DNA from: Synanceia verrucosa
Taxonomy: Eukaryota; Chordata; Actinopteri; Perciformes; Synanceiidae
Length of the DNA stretch: 64,000 nt
NCBI GenBank assembly: GCA_029721515.1
Contig: CM056562.1
Coordinates: forward strand, 5,872,963-5,936,962
Direction of reading: 5' to 3'
A program made the position numbers and the translations under genes. Below are positions 23,300 through 34,353 of the stretch, in pieces. The notes under the pieces were generated by a model. It searched no databases. It had not been told where the DNA came from and was given only the letters and a program-made list of their open reading frames with translations. The stretch's first letter is position 1; every line of letters begins with the position of its first letter.

Positions 23300-23659
23300 A
23301 AGACACAGCTGTGCATTGAGCTAAATGTTAGCACGCTGATGTTAAGCATGTTAAGCAGGTATGGTTACAATGGTACCACTGACAGGCTAATGTTTGCTAA
23401 TAAACACAGCAGTAAACACAAAGTACAGGCTGATGGGAATGGCATTAGTTTAGGTATTTAGCCATGAATTAAACCACTGGACCGATCAATTGTCCTGAAG
23501 AAAATGCACATAAATGTCTAAACCAAATCCTTTAGCAAAACACTGAGTAGTTGCTGAGACGTTCATCAAAAGGATTCTGCATTATCTGTCCAGTAGTCAT
23601 TGAGATATTTCAATAATTGGGACCAAAGTGGTGGACCAGCCAGCCATCACTATCCCTAC
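23300..23659 (+). repeat. Dispersed fish repeat (LINE-like fragment of uncertain class)
   Basis: Carries the ordered phrases agctaaatgttagcacgctg, gctaatgtttgctaat, aacacaaagtacaggctgat, gggaatggcattagttt, gttgctgagacgttc and gggaccaaagtggtggacc. In my memory these belong to an abundant teleost interspersed repeat, probably part of a LINE 3' region. No coding motif is visible. Confidence 0.65.
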
Positions 23660-24319
23660 ATACATCATTTCAAATTATCTATGTTAGCACTACAACAACA
23701 GCCATATCATCCACCAATGTAAGAGTGTAAAATTCTAGTGTGTGTGTATGTGTATATAATTTTAACTCAATTAACCATCTGCAGCAGAATGACTGTGAAT
23801 GTGTCCAACTCATTTCAGTCAGTTGTTCTCAGTAGAGTTAGCGGCTCAAATGGTCAGTTGATCCAGTAGTGACAGGAAGCAGAAACAACCAGACTAGTTT
23901 CTACTTCAGCGTCTCGTCTCAGTGGAGGCTACAGAGCCTCTGAGTCTCTGCAGACCTCTAACAGACCAGTTGATGCTCCTCAGTGGTTGGTCCACACCGA
24001 GGCTGTCTGTGAGCGACGATTAAAAACATCCAATGTTTGACTGATATCCACTAATAAACTCCATCAATCCCCTCATTGATCACTGTGGCTGCTCTGATCG
24101 AGGCTTCCTGCTCAGTTTAGGAGCTTCCACAGTCACCAAATATCCACTTCTATAGTCTCCAACTGGAGGAGACACAGTTCATCATTAAACCGTGACGAAC
24201 AAGTATAGTGGAGCAGATAGATGTACGATGGTTGATTGTTGTTTCAAACTAAGAGACAAAGCTAAGAGACACTGTTGAAGGTGTTTAACTACCAATGAAG
24301 TATTTGTACGTTATTTAAA

Positions 24320-24720
24320 TCCAATGCTTAGGTGCCATAGATGTATAAACACGTCAAAGTGTTTTTTCGGCAGCTGGCACAAGAGAGCGCTCTCACACAT
24401 TCTGTGAGTAATGTTGGGGCATCTGGGATTTGCAGTCAGAAGATCAAGATCAAAGCAGGAACAAACAGAATCTGGACAAAAAGTCAAAAAAAATATTTGG
24501 TGAAAGTGGCCTCTACTCTACCGATGATAAAACAAGAATGGAACAAGGTAAAAACAAACATTTTTCATGATGAAATAGTCTCTTCTTCCATTTGAGCATT
24601 CAGTGTTTTCAGAGTCATAGTACAAAATATTCTGTGCATCATGAAAGATGACTCAAAATGGCCAAAAACACTGGCAAAAGGTACTGACGTTAGTGAAAAA
24701 TGGCTGGCACTCAGTGAGTG
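24320..24720 (+). repeat. gagtgcca-ended repeat family, copy 1
   Basis: Aligned by eye with 38630-39087: ttcggcagc(a/t)ggcacaaga, gatcaaagcaggaa, tggcctctactct, ataaaacaagaatggaacaa, aaaaacaaacattttt, tacaaaatattctgtgcatc and atgaaagatgactc recur in order. Its ends (gcttaggtgcca and ctggcactcagtgag) are similar when one is reverse-complemented, so it is probably a non-autonomous DNA transposon. An 84-codon plus frame inside shows no motif. Confidence 0.7.
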
Positions 24721-27700
24721 AATAAACAGGCTCAGTGCAGATATATTCCCTTCCCTATGTTTGCTCATGCAACATGGAAGATGATTAATATAGATTAAAA
24801 ATGAATGCTATTTAACAACAGCCTGTGAGATCTCTCTGCTGCCACTCAGTCCACTTTAAGTGAGCCTGGGCTATTGTTATCACAAGCTCTGGGGCTAATC
24901 CCCTTCACCTGCTTACTGTTTGGGGAGGGCATGATAGAAAGGCACATTGTGCCTGATTTAAAACAAAACATAGTATGAAAATATGCTCGCATTCTGCTAA
25001 ACAATGTCTATTTAAATACACCGTTGGTTTAAAAAACACAGTGAGAAGAGGGCATGAGCCTGAACTGTGCTGGGTCAAGGTCAAATATAGACCAAAATAC
25101 CACTTATTTTGATTCAGCACAGGAACTCAACCCTCAACTGTGGATTCTGTTGGTGTCATTTAAATGCAGCCAAAAGACAGCAGCCAAAATGCATCTGTGT
25201 ATGAAAGTTTCATGTGTTATCTGAACACAGGCAGGGGCAGCATGGCCTTTGTCTGCAAAGTGAGAGTTTGTAGTCAAGAAGTTTGTTGAGATGAACTTTT
25301 GTGGCTTTGATATGCACTGGGTCTACTTTGTCCTTTTCAAATAAAAAGCAGAGGCATTGAACTACTCTTCAGCAAAGTCAAAGGGCATGGCTGAAATCTG
25401 CAACAAGATGACTTTTTGAAGGAAGCAAAACAAAATTAGCCTAAAAAAAGTTGTTGCAGATGAGAAAGAGAGATAGAAGAAGAAGAAAACAGAAAGGCCA
25501 AAGGAAATAAAGGACACATAAAGGATATTTTGCTTAGCAATGGGCTGTTAGGGGATTATCTTATAATTTTGTTCTTTCTTATATGCCTCAAGACACAAAA
25601 GGCAAAACCACATCAGCGTGTTTTGTAGTCATAACACAAAGTCAGCTTTCTACAGCACCAGAATAAGGTCATTTTGTGTTACTTGAAAAAGGAATTATGG
25701 AGCTCACTCTCTTACAACAGAAAAGGAAATTATGTGTTGAAAATGTACAATGACAAATGAAACCGGCACAAAGATGTTTACATAATGTGCCTTTAATGCA
25801 ACTGATGCGTTGGCCGAGGCTGGAATGAATCAGCTTTCCCGACACACTTCATTACACAGAGCTCCACTTTGCCCCTGAGGTTTAGGAAGCCAGCTGTTTA
25901 AACTGTAGAGCTGCTGAAACTGGTGTTACTCTCACCCAAAACACAAGGATTAAAGAAATATGATTGATCATGGTAAGAATTGTGTAGATAAGTGTAATAT
26001 AGATAATGAGGTTTTGGACAATTCTCTGTACATAGTGCTGCAGTGTGATGCCTCGAGCTGTGTATGAGAAGGTGCTCTATCTTTTCCAGCATCTGCTTTT
26101 ACTGTATAGATGAACACACTACCAGCAAATTGATGACACAGCAGCCCAGCAAAAACACAGCCTTATCACACCACATCCACAAATCCATTGGTTCACTGCT
26201 ACTTTATCTGTAATCTGTAAATTTAATGTTATTTTTTTTAATAGTGTGACATGGTCTTTCTATATGCTGTATAATATTATCACACATTGCACTAGATGGA
26301 GACACACAGACTGAGCAGTCAGTCACAGTCTTTCAGTGGATCTGATAATAAAACACGAGCCTTGGCAGTGCAGACAAGATTCTTGTCCAAAATATTAATG
26401 TACTGTGAATGTCATTTAATGGTTAAGTAATGTCTCAATGTCTGACTGACTGTTTAACCAGTGAATCATTTGTTTTATTCTGACATGTTGCATGTAAATG
26501 CTTGACAAAAGCATTACAGTCCTTCATAATCCATATCAAGGTACCTTGATACCAGCAGTCAGCATTGAGATTTCTTCATTTTCTTCATTTTTTATCGAAT
26601 TCACCCAGCAATGCTATTTGTTTCACTGACATTTATGGATTATTTCCAGTGATTTTGCCATTGTAAACATTACTGTTGTGGCTCTAGATCCAACATTTTG
26701 AATAATTCCAAATCTATTCTTGCTTTAAATATTCATATTTATGTTAAAAACTAATTATTGAATGAAACAGAAGCGATCTATGCAGTAATGTTGTTGTAGT
26801 GTTGCCATTGGGACATAGTTAATAAAAACTCAAAAGAATAGTTTGATTCTGATTCTTGCTGTTTCTTTTTTTTTGTGTTTCCTGGTATTGTGTGTTCCTC
26901 CCTGCTGGGTGTGTGGTGGCACGGAGGTGTGGTCCTGTTTTCCTGGGAACTGTCATTCCACTTCAACCATCTCTGTCTGACTGCCTCTTGCAAAGCAAAC
27001 AAAGCGACTCAATTCATCATCATTTACATAAACAGTGACTCATATCGAGGGCAAGCTGCTCAGTTCTTTTGGTCTTTCAATGTATATATGAAACTTAATC
27101 AACTAGTCGATTAGTTGACAGAAAATATATCAAAAAGAAATTAAGTAAACCAAAATATATATACATATTTTAATAAGCAAAAAGAATAATTTGTGGTTTT
27201 CTCAATCTCATATAGTTGTAAAATTAATATCTTTAGGCATTTGTCCACTATTTCCTGACACTTCATAACAAAACAGTTAAACAAGAAGAATATAATTGTA
27301 TTAATATCAAATATAATCATTAGTTGTGGCCAGTTAAAACCGTGGACCAGTGTTGCCCTTTTCAAGTCAAACATACTGCAGACAGAGAGGCTTTGGCGAG
27401 GTCACTCTGAGATCCTGATCTGAGCTTCCGTGCTGTGAGTTAATGAGTTAGTGAGATAATCTCATTTCTGCTCTTTCATTATCACTGACCTGCCAGCACG
27501 ACCTGCGGATGGCATGATGCTCAACACCTGTGCTGATGGATGGAGCTAGAGCACTGATAATATAGTTTGGCAATGATGGAGAGGGCTGTGCACAGAGGGC
27601 CAGGAGAAACAGACATTTCTGTATGTATATAGCAATGCTATATTTATAAATGGAAAATGCATGGCTATGTATTATAGAGATTAAAAGCTAAGTATTAAAT

Positions 27701-28401
27701 AAAAGAGAGTACGGGAAATAAGTATTTTACAGTATCTATAAATTACCATATATTCAGTACATTTCAATTTTGAATAGGAAAAAAAACAACAAAAATAACA
27801 ATAAACCCAATAATCTGTGGATCATTCTATTCTAAATGCCTTTGTTTCATCATTTAGAGAAATGATTGGATGGACCTAAGAAATCTGTGGTTAATGTTTT
27901 AAACTTGTCTACTAACAGAAAAATGCTGAAAGACTTTAAAATCTGAATTTAAATTAACTTTAATCAAGCTGCATGTTAGCCCTCTGGCTGAGTAAATTAA
28001 GTGTAATAGACCAAATATTGTTGAATGAAATGTTTTGCATTCCTTTTACTCTTTCTCTCGCAGGTAAATATTACATAAACAAACTTAATTGACAAACTTT
28101 GCTTTCTGTCACATCTCTCACAGCATCGCTGAGCTGTCTTCTTCTTCTAATGTGACGTCACAGCTCGCCATCTCAATCTCTGTCCTTGTTTTAATGAGTG
28201 AGGACGCTGACAGCAGAGCCTGAATTTACTATCAAACAAAGAGAATGTTCTGTCCTTGTCCTACAACACTCCTAAATCAGAAATACAGAAAGTACCTCCT
28301 CCCCATCTAGAGCCTTGGAAAAGAGCCATCTTTATATTGTTCTTGTTATATTACTGAGATATTTACAGTGAACAATCAAGTATTTTGAGCTCTGCTACGA
28401 C

Positions 28402-28899
28402 CAGTGTTGGGATAGTTACTCCGAAAAAGTAATGGATAACACATTACTAATTACTTTTTAAAAAAATACCAGCTAAAATACTCACTGCTGAAAATAATCA
28501 GTTACAATATATTTGATTACTCTGTAACATCAACTCAACTGCCAAATAATTTCAAATTAAACCTCCTTATTGGAATAAAAAAAAAGCACAGACACAAGAT
28601 CTCTCTTTTCTGCTCTTTATCGCAGCCATGCTGTGAACATCAGTCCAAGGCTACAGTACTGGTTAACACTTCACTTCAGCAACCTTTATATTCGCACCCC
28701 TCAAAAGATGTCCTAACCCGGTTCTGCCAGGTTAATTTGTTTTTCTGTCTTCCCATAATGCATGTAGTTGAAGGATGCAAAGTAACACAAGTAATGACAT
28801 GACTATTCATTCGCAACTGTAATGCAATTACTAAGTTAACAACAGTAATGCGTTACATTACTGTGTCACAAACTTTGTAATGTGTTACCCCCACCACTG
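28402..28899. mobile_element. hAT-like MITE (498 bp)
   Basis: Ends cagtgttgggatagttac and, reverse-complemented, cagtggtgggggtaacac form imperfect inverted repeats. Subterminal aagtaatg and gtaatgcgttacatta phrases are typical of a very common teleost MITE. The 8 bases on each side (gctacgac and gttttgac) match at 5 of 8 positions, consistent with, but not proof of, a decayed 8-bp hAT target duplication. Confidence 0.65.
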
Positions 28900-28962
28900 G
28901 TTTTGACATAATAAAACCTGATCCATGAACCAGGGGATTGGTGTGTTGAGTAAGGCATCTTA

Positions 28963-29770
28963 GGGCTCTATTTCCATAGACTGCGCAAGTCAGATGGGGA
29001 GCAAATGCTGGCACATCCTGATTTTCATGCCAGGGGAAGGCCCGCTGTGTGCTTGCCAATTTGGTAAAAGGTCTGCACCAAGATGGGCATGCCGGCGCAG
29101 CAGAGGGAGTGTCGGCTGAGTTGTGCCTAGCAATTTGGTGCCAGAAAATCAAAAAGAAAATCTGAGGTTACACCTACTCAGACCACATCTAACTGCTGAT
29201 CTAATGCATGGTTTTGGTGGATCTGATCGGACAGGTATACTGGATATCACAGATTTCATTCATGAATATGTGAGCAATGGTCATCAATGTATAGAACACA
29301 CTGCCCTTATTCTTACATCATTGATCTGCTTCTTGCACTGGGCAGCGGTTCTCAGTGAACCGGGAAAAGATGCATTCACAGCATTTGTTATTTCTTCCCA
29401 TGCCAACTTTATGTCATCCCCCCGTGGAGGTGTGCTTGCAGTTCCGTAAATGCAGACTTTGTGTGCTTGGAACTCCTGGATGAGCGAATCAGTTTCTTCT
29501 TGGAAGAAGTTTGGTTGCCTGGTGCGCTCCACCATGTTGAGACTGTCAGTGCTGGCACGCCCGGTGCCTTAAAGGGAATGAGAGGAGCCGGCTTGATTGG
29601 TCATTGAAGTTGGCTGTGAGCACACACACAGCGTTGAAGCCTACCCTCTCTCAGAACCACAGGGCTGCACCAGGCTGCACTGGTCGACCAAATTACCAAA
29701 ATTGATCCCTGCCTCAGCAAGCTACACCACACTTCCACCAGTCTTGCGCCTGGTCTACAGTTTATTTTCT
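28963..29770 (-). mobile_element. Harbinger-like element carrying a Myb/SANT frame
   Basis: The left side reads gggctctatttccatagact then gcgcaag. The right side reads cttgcgcctggtctacagtt then tatttt, an inverted partner with several mismatches. Inside are paired caatttggtaaaa and accaaattaccaaaatt phrases, and ccttaaagggaatgagagga followed by tgattggtcattg, which I associate with teleost Harbinger/ISL2EU-type elements. It carries a minus-strand Myb/SANT-like frame (29284-29535) but no recognisable DDE nuclease, so it is non-autonomous or truncated. Confidence 0.6.
29284..29535 (-). pseudogene. Myb/SANT-like DNA-binding domain fragment from a Harbinger transposon
   Basis: An 83-codon frame on the minus strand. 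FFQEETDSLIQEFQAHK (about residues 9-26), LAWEEITNAVNASF (44-57) and RTAAQCKKQINDVR (61-74) have the spacing of the Myb/SANT-like domain found in the second protein of PIF/Harbinger elements and in domesticated relatives such as NAIF1; W45 sits where the middle tryptophan of the fold is expected. In the elements this protein binds DNA and helps bring the transposase to the ends. A potential splice donor GTAAGA lies within ...IND|VR, so the frame may be the first exon of a longer ancestral gene. No second exon was found. Confidence 0.65.
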
Positions 29771-29842
29771 GACTTCATGCTATTTTTCCTTTCTATATTT
29801 TTTCAAATGCTTACTGATTGTAATAATTTAATTTATCTCATG

Positions 29843-30685
29843 TAAAGCTATAGTTGGTGTTTTGATAGTGGCACCTCCTCTAAACCTTCTCTAAGCTCCA
29901 CCCCCTCCTCCCCCTCCCGTCAATGCTCTGTATTTCTGCAGAGCAGTGTGCTGAATATGGTGAGACATGATATGAGACAGGGGGTGGGCAGGCCAACACA
30001 TGAAGGCATCTGATTGGTTCTTTCCATTTGGACTGAATGGCAGGGATTGGTCAGAGTTTTTACAGTCCTGCAGCTGCCACAGAGTACGTTTACATGCACT
30101 TAGAGAAATTTGACTTATTGCCTTAGTGCAGCTAATATTGAAGTTTTAAAAGCCATATATACACCTTAGTCAGACTGTAGTCAAACCAAACTGGAGTTTT
30201 TATGATCAGACTATTCGTGCCAAATAATATGGTTCTAAGTCAAGCTTTTCCAGCATGTATATGCAAACGACGGTTAGCCAGTCTATTGACTGGCTTGGGC
30301 ACTTCCCTTTCTGAAAGTGACGAGACCACTGCCGCGTTTGTTTACTAATTGTTTGTGGATAACCATGATGCCAACCGGAAGAATGCCAATGCGAAAGGGC
30401 ATGTCGCGCCACCTAGTGTCTCGGAGTTGAACGTACTTCACTCAATAATTCGATTCTCTTGCAACGCATGTACACTCAGATTTCTCTGAAACTCCAGTTA
30501 AATCCTTAGCTTGGTTATTGCCCATAACTCGGCTTAGATGTGCATGTAAACATGCTGACAGAGGTCTGATTCTTTTCCTTCCTTTTTCTGAACACATAAT
30601 GTACTGACTGCTCACAGGATGGAAGGAGCATTTCACCCAGTAGAACAAAAAGTGCCTCTGAACAGAATGACAGACTATAGCTTTA
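29843..30685. mobile_element. MITE with taaagctatag ends, host of a nested MITE
   Basis: Perfect 11-bp inverted ends taaagctatag (29843-29853) and ctatagcttta (30675-30685), flanked on both sides by atg as a possible 3-bp target duplication. The left interior includes ggcacctcctctaaa and ctaagctccaccccc. The same end family occurs at 43425-43496 and 45766-45844. It is interrupted by a second element at 30084-30560. Confidence 0.65.
30084..30560. mobile_element. Nested MITE with cgtttacatgcac ends
   Basis: Left cgtttacatgcac (30087-30099) and right gtgcatgtaaacatg (reverse complement catgtttacatgcac) pair as inverted repeats. The interior contains paired aactggag/ctccagtt phrases near each end. 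I recognise the tttacatgcac-ended family as common in teleosts. It lies wholly inside 29843-30685 and so inserted later. Confidence 0.65.
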
Positions 30686-33600
30686 ATGTAAGAACACTGA
30701 TTTGTGCCAGAGAGTATTTTTATAAGTAGTGCTACTGCTTTTAGGAGACTTTTACGACACTGTACTGACTCCCCAGCGCTCCTGTTAACTTGGTTTCACA
30801 CGCTAAAGCACAACACTTTGATGATTATTTTAGCTGTACAGACACCTTAGTTGCCTCCATGGGAAATCCACAGGATCCTCTCCAACACAATAAAAGTGAA
30901 AAGATGTCTAATCAGCCAGACCGACTGACAGCACCACTGAGGGTCTGTTATTTCACCTCAGTACATTTTTGGTATCGACCAAAATATGTCTGTCAAACAA
31001 AGTTTCAAAACCTGTCAAATACTTAATAGAATACCTACCCCAGTGTAGGAGGGCAAATACAACTCAAGTTTGAGAAAGTTGCATTTGTCATCGGTAGCGT
31101 GGTTCTCATTACCACACAGTACATAATCTTAATAGGAGTAAACTGCCGCAGCTGCTTCTCCCTGCTCATACGTCTACACTTCAACATTCACTATCTCTTA
31201 AATACTAAGTGCCAGGACATATTTACAGACAGCACTTTTCTCTCCAGGCAGTGGTGGGGGTCACTGTAGTACAGCTGCAAGGCAGGCACCATGGGTATTT
31301 TGACTGTTCTGTGATGAGGATCCTAATTAGCCGCTACATTCCTTAATTTAACGAGTATGGAGTTAAACAGTGTAACACAAGCACAAATGTCAATGGTGCC
31401 AACTTTGTAGCACCTAATTTAGCAGGCTTAAAAAAGGCTATTTATCAGAACTAGGGCTCCCATCCATTATTTCTCACCAACAGTGCCTTGTTATGCAGAG
31501 CCTTCATGCGTTAGACATAGGTTCTCTCTCACAGGACTTGCAATTTAAGGCTATGGTGCTCTGTGCTTGGGGTGAGGTGTTTTACATAAAGAGTTTCTGA
31601 TAGGATATGATTCAATGAATGGAACTGTATTGCACCAGGGGAAAAGTGATTTGAAAATCCCTGAAAAATGCAGATGGATTGGGAGATAGAAAGAAAGACA
31701 GACAGAAGCCTGGCAGGTCAGACAAATAGAAGGAAATACAGATAGTGATACAGCTGGTAAGGTTGGCAGGAATTAGAATATGGATATTAGTGGGTGAGTT
31801 TTTAAACTGAAAAAACAGACTTGTCGGTATACGCAACTGGAAATGGCACACCTCAATGCAGAGTGATAAGGCCTGTATTTTTCTTCATTATGATCAACAA
31901 CATCATCTCTAAGCACCAATGGACATAGGTATAGCCATAGTTATTTTGTGTGATGGGGTGCAAATGAGGAAGCAATATGGAGCATGCAATCAGAAAAGCA
32001 CAAAGAGCTACTAACAAAGTGGCAGAGTGGAGTTATGATTGGTGGTGTAGGTTCTCAGTAGAAAAAGTCAAGCAGTCTTTTCACCAGCAAAATAACTAAT
32101 GTTAAAATCTGTGTTGGATTACAGCAATACAGCAGATGGATCAGCTGCCAGGTCTTTTACATACTGTATATGAGGATACTGGATGTGATTCAGGCACAGG
32201 CCTTGAGAGTGTGCCATGGGGCTTCTAAAAAACGTTGTCAGTACCTGCCCTACAGGTAGAAATGGGAAAAGCTGTGGCAATGAAGACAGATGCAAGTGAT
32301 GGCAAATTACTGGGCTAATTTGCAGGGACACAATAATTCCACCTACAAACGGATTGTTGCTGGAGGGCTAAGACAACGTGAGACACCACAGGAACAGCAT
32401 GGTCAGGTAGGGAATGGCATTGTGACAGAGTTTGGTGTATTTGATCTGAGGATAAGCCCTTCAGTAGTTTATGCGGTGGTGGTTCCATGGATGCTTGTGT
32501 GGCCTGAAATAAACCAGTGTTTGAGGTAAAAAAAATAAAAAGATCACACCAATTTGGTAAGTGCTTTCAACACAGATTTCTATGGATGGTGCCAAGAAAC
32601 CTGAGACAGGAGTGACAGGATATGGGCTGTCAAAGACAGCAAAAGGAATGTGAATCAACGGAGGAACATCCAGTAATTTAGCGGTTTACACGGTGATGCT
32701 GGCAGTGTTGGTTACAATACAATTGGTGGAAAATAGACAAGTTGCTGATATGTGTGGATTCATCCTCAGTCCAAGCAAGTTTCAAGTAAAAAGCAAATCA
32801 GGGAGTTCTACTTTCTCTCTTGAGTTGGTCAGGACAGCTTCACACAAAGGGAATGCATAAGTATAAATCAGTGTCAGTAAAGCAGAGGTCAAATAAAATC
32901 TGGAGAAATAAAAATTAGCCAAGTGTTGCAAGGACCTTGGGACAGAGAGGAGAAAAGGAAGGATCTATATTAAATTCAAAAGATATTAGGGTAACACAAC
33001 ACTGTGTTGACGAGGTTAGGGTTGGGACACTATGCACTGAGTTGTGGGAGATGGGACATAAAGAGAGATGATGAGGAACAATCTGAGGGAGTAAGAAGTA
33101 CAGGTATTCACATTAGTGAGATTAGCCTACTGAGCATGAGTGAGAGCACACAGGTCTAACTAGTCAGACAAATGGAGAGATAGAAAAATGGGATTTTAAT
33201 CGATCCAGTGCAGTGCTGAGAGTGCACTTACTGCTAAAAAAGTCAATGTGTAAATGTGAAATGTGTCTCATACAGTGTGACTGGACGCCTGGCTCCAACC
33301 TGTGGACTAGAAGCTTGTGTGGGGTCAGTGGGTAGCTGTATTCCCCTGAGGACTTGCTTTACTGTACACTTTATCAAGTTGAGCTTCTCGCTTCCACTGT
33401 ACTGGAAAAAATAAAACAGATTTACACTCTCCTCTAGATTGTGCTCTTTTCAGTAGTAAAAAGATTAGCCAGCAGTGGCAGAGTAGCATCTGAGAAATGT
33501 CAACGCAGCAATGTTTCTTCTTCATCCTTCTGCCCTTGTAATGTCTTGCCAATCACTCCTCGATCCACAGTTCATTGCCTTTCGCCAAATGTGGGTCAGG

Positions 33601-33844
33601 AAAGGTCTGGTCCATGGGGGCATCATGGTGAGAATAATTAAACAGAAATGAAGAACATTTGAGAATATATAAGGTATGCTGTCGTTCTCTGGTGCCACAA
33701 ATGAGCCAATTAGGCTCAGACTGGTCTCTTCATGAGGATGCCACTAATGGTGAATGTGTCAATGAGCTCTTGTTTTCCCCGACAATTTCTACAGAACTTT
33801 GATTTATTTTTTAGCAGTGTGCACGCAGCGTCTGTCAGTGTTTA

Positions 33845-33880
<36 letters not shown>
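33845..33880. repeat. (GT)n microsatellite next to a grid1 exon
   Basis: A GT run with one early CG, about 190 bp downstream (in gene direction) of the donor at 34063-34068. Confidence 0.94.
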
Positions 33881-33882
<2 letters not shown>

Positions 33883-34068
33883 AGTGGTGAAGTCCTTTCA
33901 TCTTAGTTCCTAGTCTGTGTACGAATTCTTAGTGTTAAATACAGCTTCACTTCAGCCTGATTTCCCCGAGACACTGGAGCTGGTTTTGAGCTAGAATCAT
34001 CTGACGTAAAAAGGTCATGTTTCTGAGATACATATGGCCATCGGCTTCTCGCATATATCTCAACTCAC

Positions 34069-34353
34069 CGTAGTCGCTCTCATAGAAGATGATGAACTTC
34101 TGCCAGTGTAGTTCTGAGACGAGAGTGAGCAGGACGTCGTTGATTCGAACAGGTGGACGGGCGGCCAGGGTGTAGCTCTCTCCATCTGGGCTGGGGTTGA
34201 GCTGACAGGCAGTACGGGGGGCACCATCGCCGTTCCTTTGGATGAAGAGGTGGGGAATGTGCATTGCGTCTGTCAGAGACTGCAGGGCACTTGCGGCTGC
34301 ACAGCCTGTGGATGTGACCAAAGCAAGGATCCCCTGGTTCATCAGCTCACATG
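34069..34353 (-). CDS. grid1: Glutamate receptor delta-1 exon, first half of N-terminal domain (partial gene)
   Basis: Internal coding exon of a delta-class ionotropic glutamate receptor, a postsynaptic membrane protein whose extracellular amino-terminal domain binds cerebellin-type synaptic organisers. Read on the minus strand it begins after a pyrimidine-rich acceptor ending TGTGCAG (34354 upward) and ends at donor GTGAGT (34063-34068). It is 285 bp: two bases completing an Ala codon, 94 full codons, and one base of a split codon, so it is phase 1 at both ends. Recognisable family stretches are CELMNQGILALVTSTGC, LTDAMHIPHLF, PRTACQLNPSPDGE, RPPVR and WQKFIIFYESDY. Cysteines at codons 1, 17 and 49 have spacing that fits the disulfide cysteines of delta-receptor N-terminal domains. 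The NPSPDGE-YTLA stretch favours GluD1 over GluD2. By comparison with mammalian delta genes this is probably exon 3, covering about residues 80-174 of a roughly 1,000-residue receptor. Which teleost duplicate (grid1a or grid1b) cannot be told. Confidence 0.92.

Larger units (their letters stand above)
14679..34068 (-). other. grid1 intron between the two visible exons (19,390 bp)
   Basis: Intron bounded by donor GTGAGT at its upstream (high-coordinate) end and acceptor TTTCAG at its downstream end, joining phase-1 exons. It holds microsatellites near 15.2, 15.5, 16.1 and 33.8 kb, one copy of a long dispersed repeat (16.6-18.8 kb), a SINE (22.1 kb), a LINE-like fragment (23.3 kb), a gagtgcca-family copy (24.3 kb) and the transposon cluster of 28.4-30.7 kb. 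The stretches 18791-22135, 24721-28400 and 30690-33840 show nothing I recognise beyond AT-rich unique sequence and short chance reading frames. The stretch 23747-24310 looks repeat-like but I could not assign it. Confidence 0.85.

Noticed and set aside
34069..34353. Assignment to grid2 instead of grid1
   Set aside because: The exon opening resembles GluD2, but the NPSPDGE, STGC and SPRGAQ stretches in the two exons fit GluD1 better.
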